DNA of 30,847 nucleotides from NCBI GenBank assembly GCA_964552325.1, contig CAZKHA010000027.1, forward strand, positions 1 to 30,847, given 5' to 3'. The position numbers and the translations under genes were made by a program. How positions within the stretch are numbered: the first letter of the stretch is position 1; every line of letters starts with the position of its first letter. The notes beneath the pieces are model-generated. The model had not been told where the DNA came from. It did not search any database and was given only the letters and a program-made list of their open reading frames with translations. This DNA is from CAZKCK01 sp964552325 (GTDB lineage Bacteria > Bacteroidota > Bacteroidia > Bacteroidales > TTA-H9). Positions 17,414-24,721 of the stretch are shown here, piece by piece.

Positions 17414-17440
17414 AAAAAGCCGGATTGCTCCGGCTTTTTC
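17414..17440. terminator. Bidirectional terminator between convergent genes
   Basis: A perfect 11-bp stem (AAAAAGCCGGA at 17414-17424, TCCGGCTTTTT at 17429-17439) with a TTGC loop carries a T-run on both strands. It lies between the plus-strand thioredoxin-like gene and the minus-strand DUF4397 gene and probably serves both. The rest of the 231-base gap holds no other recognised signal. Confidence 0.9.
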
Positions 17441-17478
17441 TATGAGATAGCATTGCTATTGTGGTTTTGATGACCAGA

Positions 17479-19866
17479 TTACTTCACAACGCTTAGTTTT
17501 CGCGTAACCTCTAAGTTAGCGGCCGTTATCTTCACAAAATACAATCCTTCATTTAAATCACGTGTATCTATAACAAGATTGTTTTCTGATGTTTGAGTAT
17601 AAAGCTCCATCATCTTGTTACCCGTAAGGTCATAAACAATAACCTGGGCTTTTGAACTGGCCAAATTTGTAAAAGTAACTTGGGTTTTGCCACGACTTGG
17701 GTTTGGAATTAAGGTAACATCTGCATTACTTGAAATCTCGGGCGTTGCAGTAATATCGTTAAGAGCCGTAAAGGCACCACCTGTGCCAGCTATGGCAAAC
17801 ATACCAAAAGCTTGGCCATTACTATTGTTAGCAGGATTTAAAAAGCCTGACACTACCAGGGTAACTGTCTTATTGGTAAAACCAAGGTCAGCCAAAGGTG
17901 CCGCATAACTTTTAAACACAACATTATCCGAATTAATAAGGTTGAAATAATAACTTCCTTCATTAAGTTCGTAATACCCATTGGTTGCGGCGAAATCAAG
18001 AATATTGCTAACCAAACCGATGTTCATATCATAAACCGAGAAAATATCTGCATCGGTACCTCCATGATGGAAAAGTGCATCGATTTTGCCGGGTGTGGAA
18101 GCATTGATCTGCGCATCGTTATAAATGCTTAATGCTACGGGCTTTAGGGGATCATATCCCGTTGTGCTTGCTATACCATCTAAAAACACCAGGTATTTTT
18201 TCCCATTTTCGGGGGTAAATTGTTTTGAAACGATTGGGTTTTCATGGCTCGTGGAGGTTGAAGATAACACAGAAACCTTCACTTGGCTGCCAGCAATGAT
18301 GGTATGGAAACCAGAAGCACGTTTGTAAGTAATATCGTCATCAATTAAACCATCGTTAAGCCAAATATCAACCGTAGAAAGCATCGCGTCGGCAGAATTG
18401 TGAATAAACTGGATTTCAGCAGTAACAGGCTCGGTATATGCAGGCATTGGTGTAAACACTCCGCCTTCGGGTGTAACATAGAATAATCCAAAAGCAGGTC
18501 CATTGCTATTTGAGCTTGGAGTAACAAAGCCAGAGGCAAGTACTAAGATTGATTTTCCAAAAAGATTGTCGGTGGCTAACATAGCCGAATACCTTCCCAA
18601 AACAGCACCGGTTTGATCTTTGACATCAAATATGTAATCAAAAGTCACAACCTCTTTGTAACCGTCGAAAGCACTGTAACTTAAGTTATCAACCAAAACA
18701 GTCTGATTGTTATCAACAATATCTATTGAAGCTCCATCGGTAGCCCCATGAAAAAACATCATGGCCGTGTTGGTGGGCTGAGCTGCTGCTGTAATCGCTT
18801 CATCAAAGCTGTAGATTGCGATGGGCTTTACGGGAGAATAACCCGATTGCGATGCAATGCCATTGAACACCAAGATATACTTCTTTGTATCGGCAAATGT
18901 AACGTTGTAGGTTAAGAAAGGGGTTTCAGTGCCTGTGCTATTGGCCGGCAAAAACTTGATCTCAGTAGCTTGCCCTGCTTGCATATCGTTAAACGACAAT
19001 GCATTACGAAACTTAAAATTGCTGACCAACTTTTTATTATTAACCCAAACATCTACATTAGCAAGACTTAAATCGGCCGCATTATGCACTAATTGCATCG
19101 ATGCCATAGGAAGCGGAACCACTGGCAACGAAAGAAGCATTCCTCCAGCGGGTAAGGCAAGTTTCATCCCAAATTCGTGTCCATTGTTATTAGCGGAAGG
19201 AGAAACAAATCCAGTGGTTAATGCTACAACGGCTTTACCCTGCAATCCTAACGACTGCAGATTTAACTGGAAGTTAAAGAGCATTTGAGTATTGGCAGAG
19301 TCGCGAAGTTCAATAGCGTAATCGTTGGTTAGAAGCTCATTATACCCATCAAAAGCATTGTATGCCAAATTATTAGCTAATCTACCAAGGCCAACCTTGG
19401 TCTCATAAATGTCCAAAACCGGTGCGTCAGTTGACCCGTGGTAAAATAATACATCGGTATTGGTGGCAACATTGGCCAATTCTTTTCCTAAACCAGTTAT
19501 GGTAACAGCAAAGGGTTGAAAAGGATCATAACCAGTTGCATCGAGCATCCCGTTTGAGATGGCTAAGTACTTTGAACCCGATTGAAGTACGGTGGTTGTG
19601 GTATAAAGCGGGAATTCTGGAGAGGAGGATGTTGGGTCGCAAATATCGATTACGAGTGGCACGCCCGAGGGGCCGGTCATAAACTCAGAAGCATACCCGT
19701 ATTTAAAATCGTCAAGAGCTTTTGATTTATTGATATATACGTCAACAGAATCGAGCGTAATATCAGCCGAATTGTGAATAAACTGAACTTTTGCTTGCGA
19801 ATGCCCCGCTAAGGGTGCCAAAAACGCAAAGGCAATAAGCATGAACAGACAATAGATTTTTCTCAT
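17479..19866 (-). CDS. Secreted protein with three DUF4397-like repeats and a T9SS sorting domain
   Basis: The signal peptide covers residues 1-24 (ending GHSQ). Three homologous units follow with a period of about 229 residues, starting at KVQFIHNSAD (26), SMQLVHNAAD (256) and EIQFIHNSAD (484). Each has a second conserved block (LFYHGSTDAP at 140, MFFHGATDGA at 370, LFHHGGTDAD at 598) and ends with a GF-NP/SP-NNNG block. This pattern matches the DUF4397 family of surface beta-sandwich proteins. Residues 717-795 form a T9SS type A C-terminal domain (TLIPNPSRGKTQV, YDLTGNKM, LNEGLYFVKI, RKLSVVK), so the protein should cross the outer membrane through the Por system. Its role is unknown; adhesion or surface-layer functions are possible. 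The 281-base upstream gap holds the terminator of the sigma gene; a weak promoter candidate (TTTG and TAACTTTC, 21 apart) abuts the ATG. Confidence 0.88.
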   Translation of the reverse strand: MRKIYCLFMLIAFAFLAPLAGHSQAKVQFIHNSADITLDSVDVYINKSKALDDFKYGYASEFMTGPSGVPLVIDICDPTSSSPEFPLYTTTTVLQSGSKYLAISNGMLDATGYDPFQPFAVTITGLGKELANVATNTDVLFYHGSTDAPVLDIYETKVGLGRLANNLAYNAFDGYNELLTNDYAIELRDSANTQMLFNFQLNLQSLGLQGKAVVALTTGFVSPSANNNGHEFGMKLALPAGGMLLSLPVVPLPMASMQLVHNAADLSLANVDVWVNNKKLVSNFKFRNALSFNDMQAGQATEIKFLPANSTGTETPFLTYNVTFADTKKYILVFNGIASQSGYSPVKPIAIYSFDEAITAAAQPTNTAMMFFHGATDGASIDIVDNNQTVLVDNLSYSAFDGYKEVVTFDYIFDVKDQTGAVLGRYSAMLATDNLFGKSILVLASGFVTPSSNSNGPAFGLFYVTPEGGVFTPMPAYTEPVTAEIQFIHNSADAMLSTVDIWLNDGLIDDDITYKRASGFHTIIAGSQVKVSVLSSTSTSHENPIVSKQFTPENGKKYLVFLDGIASTTGYDPLKPVALSIYNDAQINASTPGKIDALFHHGGTDADIFSVYDMNIGLVSNILDFAATNGYYELNEGSYYFNLINSDNVVFKSYAAPLADLGFTNKTVTLVVSGFLNPANNSNGQAFGMFAIAGTGGAFTALNDITATPEISSNADVTLIPNPSRGKTQVTFTNLASSKAQVIVYDLTGNKMMELYTQTSENNLVIDTRDLNEGLYFVKITAANLEVTRKLSVVK

Positions 19867-20093
19867 TCGTTTGAAAGTTATTAGTTAAACATTTACTATT
19901 TCAAATCACTAACATTCTGAATAAAAGATGTTTATAAAATCAATGATTCATTATATATTGGTCGATAAAATTAATGTGTTTTATCCTCATAAAAAAACAA
20001 GCCGCATAGTTTTTTGAAGGTTTGAAATGCTAGCATCAATTTAAAAGATAATAACACCAAAACATCGTAAAAGTTGCCTCCGTATTGTAGGTC

Positions 20094-20126
20094 ACAAAAA
20101 AAGCCACCTTTCTAGAAAGTGGCTTC
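20094..20126 (-). terminator. Terminator after the ECF sigma gene
   Basis: On the minus strand a hairpin (arms at 20115-20126 and 20101-20112, one bulged base) ends in a run of seven T. It starts about 22 bases after the sigma stop codon and separates the regulators from the DUF4397 gene downstream. Confidence 0.8.
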
Positions 20127-20147
20127 ATATTCTTATAAATCAGGCAA

Positions 20148-20654
20148 TTAGTTTTGATAATCTTTCAATGCATCCATTAATTTCTTGCGACTGAAGAAAA
20201 TACGGCTTTTAACAGTGCCAATTGAAAGATTCATTTGCTCAGCAATTTCTTTGTACTTGTATCCCTTGGTATGCAGTTCGAAGGGAATACGATGGTCATC
20301 TTCGAGATTTTTAACACGTTTAAGGATTTCCTTCGACCTTAAAGATGAATCAGGGCTTTCTTCGGTTGATTTATTACGAAGGTTTAGGTAATAAAGATCT
20401 TCAGTAGTATCTACAAAATTGTTCTCCCTTACACTTTTCCTGTAATTGTTAATGAAGGTATTCTTCATGATAGTATAAGCCCAAGCTTTAAGATTGGTGT
20501 TGGGATTGAACTTTTCTTTGTAGGTAATCGCCTTTAAGTAAGTATCTTGAATAAGATCGTTGGCATCATCGTGGTTACTTGTTAGGGCATAAGCAAAATT
20601 CTTAAGGTTGTCGTGCAGCCCGAGGAGTTTATGATTGAATTCTATTGTGGTCAT
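20148..20654 (-). CDS. ECF-type RNA polymerase sigma factor
   Basis: The 168-residue protein is a group IV sigma factor that directs RNA polymerase to specific promoters. Region 2 (residues 10-75) includes the core-binding and -10-reading segment DANDLIQDTYLKAI and LKAWAYTIMKNTFINNYRK. A short linker follows, then region 4 (residues 110-165) with the helix-turn-helix YKYKEIAEQMNLSIGTVKSRIFFSRKKL. No anti-sigma factor gene is adjacent, unlike classical ECF loci, so control may be transcriptional. The gene follows a MerR/B12 regulator in the same direction after a 257-base gap and has its own promoter. A candidate operator overlaps that promoter (20688-20720). Such MerR-ECF pairs often sit beside carotenoid genes in related bacteria, from memory; none are here. 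Confidence 0.95.
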   Translation of the reverse strand: MTTIEFNHKLLGLHDNLKNFAYALTSNHDDANDLIQDTYLKAITYKEKFNPNTNLKAWAYTIMKNTFINNYRKSVRENNFVDTTEDLYYLNLRNKSTEESPDSSLRSKEILKRVKNLEDDHRIPFELHTKGYKYKEIAEQMNLSIGTVKSRIFFSRKKLMDALKDYQN

Positions 20655-20687
20655 GGGTAAAGAGATTTAGTTAATAATTAATCTAAA

Positions 20688-20720
20688 CTGTTTAACAATT
20701 GATGAAGCAAATTTAAACAA
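20688..20720. promoter_or_regulatory. Candidate operator in the sigma promoter (TGTTTAA-N17-TTAAACA)
   Basis: CTGTTTAA at 20688-20695 and TTAAACAA at 20713-20720 form an inverted repeat with 7-bp perfect arms and a 17-base spacer. The same arms and spacer occur upstream of the MerR gene. Binding by the MerR protein is inference. Confidence 0.45.
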
Positions 20721-20739
20721 AGAACGACCTGAAATCAAG
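20708..20739 (-). promoter_or_regulatory. Promoter of the ECF sigma gene
   Basis: On the minus strand the -7 element is TAAATTTG (20708-20715), an exact TAnnTTTG match. A CTTG at 20736-20739 lies 20 bases upstream in place of the -33 TTTG. The leader would be about 47 bases. The -7 element overlaps the right arm of the inverted repeat at 20688-20720, a layout suited to repression. Confidence 0.5.
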
Positions 20740-20841
20740 TGTTTTTAACACTAAAACGACCCATAAAGGTAACAATTACACACAAATACCTTATTTACAA
20801 TAGTTTACAAAAATAAGATTAACAATTATTTAACACCCTTC

Positions 20842-20872
20842 TTGTTTAACCACAAGGTTCATATCTTAAACT
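20842..20872. promoter_or_regulatory. Third, imperfect copy of the candidate operator (N16)
   Basis: TTGTTTAA at 20842-20849 and TTAAAC at 20866-20871 form the same inverted repeat with 6-bp perfect arms and a 16-base spacer. It lies between the MerR stop codon and the sigma promoter. One base shorter than the other two copies, so the weakest of the three. Confidence 0.3.
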
Positions 20873-20911
20873 CTTGATGTAAATTGCAGAAAACCAGCCA
20901 TTCAAGACAAT

Positions 20912-21793
20912 TTATTGATTATCAATTACTTGCTTCAAAGCATGTATAGAAGGGATAAGGGCAACATTCTCATGCTGATCAAGTTCTTTTTCAAGTATCT
21001 GGATACCACCAACTAATACTTTTTGTTCAGGAAACTGATCCGATAAAAAGCCTAACAGCCCATTAATATCTTCAATAGGACGGCCAGAAACCAGCTGCGT
21101 AATCAAAAAACGCACGGGATGTTTCTTCACCACCATTTGAATATTGCCAACAGGCACATTCTGACCTAGATAGACTACGTGGTGGCCGGCTTTTTTTAAT
21201 AGATAGCTACAAAACAATAGCCCTAACTCATGCCATTCGTTTTCGGCGAGGAACAACACGCATGTCTTTCCTTCTGGCTTGCGGGGTGCGGTGATACCAT
21301 CAATGGCAACAATCATTTTTTGCCTGATAAGGGCAGAAATAAAGTGTTCTTGAGCAGGTAAGATACTTCCAACTTGCCATAAAACGCCAATTCGTTCAAA
21401 TAATGGGTACAAAACCTTTAGTACTGCTTCTTCAAATCCCATCTTGATTATCAACGAGGTCAAGGTTTTGTCAAATTGTTCTTCATTAAGTTCAATCATG
21501 GCAATAACCAAACTCTCGATATAATTGTCAACATTTACCGATTGCACGGTAACTTGAAGTATTTTTTCGGCTATTTCTTGGGTTGATAACTTTGTAATTT
21601 CCGAGATTTTGAACCCATGCCTATTAAGTATAGAAACATTAAGCAGACGTTTAAGGTCCTCATCATCGTAATACCTTATATTGGTATCTGTTCGGGCTGG
21701 CTCAACAATACCATATCTTTTTTCCCAGATTCGTATAGTATGGGCTTTAATACCAGTAAAAGTTTCTAGATCTCGAATTGAGTAATGTGACAT
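20912..21793 (-). CDS. MerR-family regulator with B12-binding domain (CarH/LitR-like)
   Basis: The N-terminal MerR helix-turn-helix spans residues 3-70 (YSIRDLETFTGIKAHTIRIWEKRYGIVEP, then RYYDDEDLKRLLNV). Residues 85-165 form the helical cobalamin cap and contain the W-x9-EH signature: W139, E149, H150. Residues 176-290 form a Rossmann-like B12-binding fold with E186-x-H188-x-x-G191 (ENEWHELG), whose His is the predicted lower cobalt ligand. In CarH these same motifs bind adenosylcobalamin and make DNA binding light-sensitive. This protein keeps all of them, so a B12-based light sensor or B12 sensor is a reasonable prediction, not proven. It is transcribed toward the ECF sigma gene and away from a ferritin-like gene. 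An inverted repeat lies in its upstream region. Confidence 0.92.
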   Translation of the reverse strand: MSHYSIRDLETFTGIKAHTIRIWEKRYGIVEPARTDTNIRYYDDEDLKRLLNVSILNRHGFKISEITKLSTQEIAEKILQVTVQSVNVDNYIESLVIAMIELNEEQFDKTLTSLIIKMGFEEAVLKVLYPLFERIGVLWQVGSILPAQEHFISALIRQKMIVAIDGITAPRKPEGKTCVLFLAENEWHELGLLFCSYLLKKAGHHVVYLGQNVPVGNIQMVVKKHPVRFLITQLVSGRPIEDINGLLGFLSDQFPEQKVLVGGIQILEKELDQHENVALIPSIHALKQVIDNQ

Positions 21794-21815
21794 GCTGTAA
21801 AACTGAAAGCGATTT

Positions 21816-21848
21816 TTGTTTAATCTACTTAACTAGGACTTTAAACAA
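21816..21848. promoter_or_regulatory. Candidate operator upstream of the MerR gene (TGTTTAA-N17-TTAAACA)
   Basis: TTGTTTAA at 21816-21823 and TTAAACAA at 21841-21848 form an inverted repeat with 8-bp perfect arms and a 17-base spacer, 23 bases before the MerR start codon. A lone TGTTTAA follows at 21864-21870. Geometry is identical to the copy at the sigma promoter. Autoregulation is inferred. No consensus -7 box was found for the MerR gene. Confidence 0.45.
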
Positions 21849-21944
21849 CAAGCCGCTGCAAAATGTTTAACCCTCCACGAAATATCTTGCCCCAGCATCA
21901 GCGACACATTTATTTGACCAAAATTCATGCAATGCTTCAATTTA

Positions 21945-21976
21945 CTTGTTTCTGAGCACAATATTTAGTACAATTG
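21945..21976 (+). promoter_or_regulatory. Possible promoter of the ferritin-like gene
   Basis: CTTG at 21945-21948 and TACAATTG at 21969-21976 are 20 bases apart, with one mismatch to each consensus element; the spacing equals that of the sigma promoter. It would start transcription near 21983, inside the longer reading frame, which supports the ATG at 22007. Confidence 0.35.
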
Positions 21977-22006
21977 CACATTGAAACAATCGAACCATTA
22001 TTAAAT

Positions 22007-22462
22007 ATGAAAGAATTTACAAATACAGCCGAAATCCTCCAGTTTGCAATTACCAACGAACAGGAAGCAGTTGATTTTTACCATGGTTTAGCCCTCAGGG
22101 CGAAAAACGAAAGCATGAAGAAAGCGTTTACCTCTTTTGCAGCCGAAGAAATGGGGCATAAAAAACGCTTGCTTAACATCCTTGAAACAGGTATCAACAG
22201 TTTTTCGTTCCAAGAAGTTAGCGACTTAAAAATTGCCGATTACATGGTTGACATTATACCAAGCCCCGAAATGAGTTATGCTGATGCCTTGGTTGTAGCC
22301 ATGAAAAAAGAAAAAGCTGCTTTTAGGCTCTACTCTGACCTAGCTGAGCGCACCACTGACGAAAACCTGCGCAAACTTTTCAACAACTTGGCGCTTGAAG
22401 AATCAAAACATAAGCTCAGGTTTGAACTTGAATACGATGAGGTAATTTTAAAAGAAAACTAA
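22007..22462 (+). CDS. Ferritin-like (rubrerythrin-type) diiron protein
   Basis: The frame is open from 21974, but the ATG at 22007 lies after the predicted promoter and starts a typical N-terminus (MKEFTNTAEILQFAI). The 151-residue protein is a four-helix bundle with two repeated diiron half-sites: E20 and E48-x-x-H51 in helices 1-2, and E102 and E132-x-x-H135 in helices 3-4. This is the pattern of rubrerythrin-like ferritin-like domains. The rubredoxin-type Cys module of true rubrerythrins is absent. Likely roles are peroxide reduction or iron handling in the cytoplasm. It is the first gene of a probable three-gene set with a GNAT enzyme and a lipoprotein, and is divergent from the MerR/B12 regulator. 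Confidence 0.88.
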   Translation: MKEFTNTAEILQFAITNEQEAVDFYHGLALRAKNESMKKAFTSFAAEEMGHKKRLLNILETGINSFSFQEVSDLKIADYMVDIIPSPEMSYADALVVAMKKEKAAFRLYSDLAERTTDENLRKLFNNLALEESKHKLRFELEYDEVILKEN

Positions 22463-22474
22463 GCTTTCATCACA

Positions 22475-22963
22475 ATGTTTATTGTAGCTGATGACATAAA
22501 ACTTGTTGCCACAACTGAAGACGACCAAGAACTACTATCATTATCAGAAGACTACGAAGTATTGCGTTTTATGTCCGAATCAAGATTGCATGCCAAACCT
22601 ATGCCCTCAGCTATGATATTCAGGCTAGAACACAACGGCAGTCTCATTGGAGAAGCCAGTTTTAAAACCATTAAATGGATCAACCGAAAAGCGGAAATCA
22701 GCATTCTGTTGCTTCCTGCATATCACAGATTGGGTATCGGCCACAAAGTTTTAAGCCGCATGCTCCAGTTTGCTTTCAACACCCTCAACTTCTATAGGTT
22801 AGAAGCTGAGATTATTGAAGGGAACGTCGCTTCGATCCAGCTTTTCAAAAAACTGGGTTTCGTTCAGGAAGGCGTTTTGCGAAAAGCAAAATACATTGAT
22901 GGTATCTATTACGACATACTCCGCTTGGGGTTGCTTAAAGAGGAGTACGAGGCTACCCAATAA
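22475..22963 (+). CDS. GNAT-family N-acetyltransferase (RimJ/RimL-like)
   Basis: The 162-residue protein transfers an acetyl group from acetyl-CoA to an amine. The fold is readable: beta strands SLIGEASFKTI and KAEISILLLP (about 56-82), the acetyl-CoA pyrophosphate loop HRLGIGHKVL (84-93, GIG at 87-89), then FYRLEAEIIEGNVASIQLFKKLGFVQEGVLRKAKYIDG (107-143), which is characteristic of the RimJ/RimL group. The N-terminus is slightly shorter than in ribosomal-protein acetyltransferases. The substrate cannot be predicted. It starts 12 bases after the ferritin-like stop, so the two are probably cotranscribed. Confidence 0.9.
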   Translation: MFIVADDIKLVATTEDDQELLSLSEDYEVLRFMSESRLHAKPMPSAMIFRLEHNGSLIGEASFKTIKWINRKAEISILLLPAYHRLGIGHKVLSRMLQFAFNTLNFYRLEAEIIEGNVASIQLFKKLGFVQEGVLRKAKYIDGIYYDILRLGLLKEEYEATQ

Positions 22964-23008
22964 CATTTAACAAAATTAGACCGATCACCTTTTTAAACAA
23001 AGCATAAA

Positions 23009-23548
23009 ATGCATTTAAAACCCTTGTTAAGCGTATTTATAACCTGCCTTTTCGTTGTCGTGGCATTTATCTCGTGCAACGAAACTGAAAACAAAGGCAT
23101 TCACCAGGTATTGGTTTCTGCTGATTCTATTTCAAGCAAAACCGACACTACCCAGTTTCGGTTGCCAAAGAACCTTTACCTCGTAATGCTTGACATGCCT
23201 GCTCCTAAACCAGCCCTTAGCCTCGACGAATCAATTGGCTTTACTGAAAAACGGATATTGCCAGGATTTGTGTACCTCGACAGCTTGCGGAAAGCCGGAA
23301 TCCCGATATTTGGCGGGGCTTATGCTGTAAAAAATGGCTGCGCATTTATTATTCAAGCCGACGATAATCTGCAACTTCAACAATTGCTTAAGAAATGCCC
23401 CTTAACCGAAATGACGAACGCCACTATTGTACCCTTAGTTTCATTTGGCGAGAGCTTATTAAAGCAAAAGCAAGAACTTGAGGCTTTGAAAGATAAACAG
23501 CAGAAACTCCAGGTTCGCAAGGGCATCAAATCTGGCAACAAGAATTAA
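23009..23548 (+). CDS. Lipoprotein with a YCII/muconolactone-isomerase-like alpha-beta domain
   Basis: A lipoprotein signal is present: charged MHLK start, hydrophobic core and lipobox FISC with lipidated C23. Residues 50-150 look like a dimeric alpha+beta barrel of the YCII or muconolactone-isomerase type: strand LYLVMLDMP, helix with RILPGFVYLDSLRKAGI, strand FGGAYAVKNGCAFIIQAD, helix LQQLLKKCPL, strand ATIVPLVSF. The last 30 residues are a charged, coiled-coil-like helix (KQKQELEALKDKQQKLQ). The catalytic role is unknown, and membrane anchoring of this fold is unusual. It lies 45 bases after the GNAT gene, and its stop codon abuts the purM stop with no intervening base. Confidence 0.68.
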   Translation: MHLKPLLSVFITCLFVVVAFISCNETENKGIHQVLVSADSISSKTDTTQFRLPKNLYLVMLDMPAPKPALSLDESIGFTEKRILPGFVYLDSLRKAGIPIFGGAYAVKNGCAFIIQADDNLQLQQLLKKCPLTEMTNATIVPLVSFGESLLKQKQELEALKDKQQKLQVRKGIKSGNKN

Positions 23549-24718
23549 TCAATACTTGAATTCCCCAAAGGCTGAACGGATGGTTAAGCCTGGGGTTTCA
23601 GCGGCGGTACAATGGCCAACAATTTGGGCATCAATACCAAACGATTTACTTATACAAATCAATTCCTCGGCCAACGAACGATCTTTTACATACAATTCCA
23701 TGCGATGGCCCATGTTGAAAACCCTGTACATTTCGTGCCAAGGGGTACAAGATTCTTCGGCAATCAACTTAAACAAAGGAGGGACATCGAACAGGGTGTC
23801 TTTTACAACACGCAGATGGTCAACAAAATGAAGTATCTTGGTTTGGCCTCCACCGCTGCAGTGCACCATTCCGTGTATGTGCTTCCTAAATTCCTTTAGC
23901 ACTTTTGCAATTACGGGAGCATAGGTACGCGTGGGCGACAAAACGAGCTGCCCTATCGAAACGCCATCAATAGCAGAAGGCTCGGTAAGCAGGCGGGTTC
24001 CGGAATACACTAAATCTTCGGGGATAGCTTGGTCGTAGCTTTCAGGGAATTTTGATGCAAAAACCTTCGCAAAAACATCATGGCGGGCTGAAGTTAGGCC
24101 ATTTGAACCCATGCCTCCATTGTAGAATTCTTCGTAAGTAGCTTGCCCAAACGAAGACAGGCCCACAATAAGATCGCCATCGGCTATGGTGTGGTTTGAG
24201 ATAATATTAGCACGTTCAGCTCTTGCAACCACGGTACTGTCCACAATAATGGTACGAACCAAATCACCCACATCGGCAGTTTCGCCACCGGTGGAGTATA
24301 TTTCCACACCCATCTCGCGCAACTGCTCTAAGAACGCTTCGGTGCCTCCGATAATAGCCGAGATTACCTCGCCCGGTACAAGCCGCTTATTGCGGCCAAT
24401 GGTACTCGACAGCAGCATATTATTTGTAACCCCCACACAAAGCAAATCATCGGTATTCATAACAATGGCATCTTGCGCTATGCCTTTCCAAACGGAAAGG
24501 TCGCCGGTCTCGCGCCAATACATATAGGCCAACGCACTTTTGGTTCCAGCTCCATCAGCATGCATTATGTTGCAGTATTTGGCATTACCGCCCAAATAAT
24601 CGGGGATAATTTTACAGAAAGCCTTTGGAAACAAGCCCTTGTCAACGTTTTTGATGGCGCTGTGCACATCTTCTTTTGATGCGGAAACGCCCCGTTGGTT
24701 ATACTTCAATTGATCCAT
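23549..24718 (-). CDS. purM: Phosphoribosylformylglycinamidine cyclo-ligase (AIR synthetase)
   Basis: PurM closes the imidazole ring of FGAM with ATP to give AIR, the fifth step of purine synthesis, in the cytoplasm. The 389-residue protein has the family core: YNQRGVSASKEDV at the N-terminus, the ADGAGTKS nucleotide loop, QDAIVMNTDDLLCVGV, GGETADVGDLV and SSFGQATYEE. The C-terminal domain has HCSGGGQTKIL and RVFNMGHRMELYV, the MG-rich motif. It is some 45 residues longer than the enterobacterial enzyme and diverges from it, as in other Bacteroidota AIR synthases. It starts three bases after the PorE-like gene, so it is very likely transcribed with tatA and that gene. Confidence 0.9.
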   Translation of the reverse strand: MDQLKYNQRGVSASKEDVHSAIKNVDKGLFPKAFCKIIPDYLGGNAKYCNIMHADGAGTKSALAYMYWRETGDLSVWKGIAQDAIVMNTDDLLCVGVTNNMLLSSTIGRNKRLVPGEVISAIIGGTEAFLEQLREMGVEIYSTGGETADVGDLVRTIIVDSTVVARAERANIISNHTIADGDLIVGLSSFGQATYEEFYNGGMGSNGLTSARHDVFAKVFASKFPESYDQAIPEDLVYSGTRLLTEPSAIDGVSIGQLVLSPTRTYAPVIAKVLKEFRKHIHGMVHCSGGGQTKILHFVDHLRVVKDTLFDVPPLFKLIAEESCTPWHEMYRVFNMGHRMELYVKDRSLAEELICISKSFGIDAQIVGHCTAAETPGLTIRSAFGEFKY

Positions 24719-24721
24719 GAT

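Noticed and set aside
19869..19890. GTTTGA and TTAAAC before the DUF4397 gene as another copy of the MerR operator
   Set aside because: Spacing between arms is about 10 bases, not 16-17, and the left arm has a mismatch.
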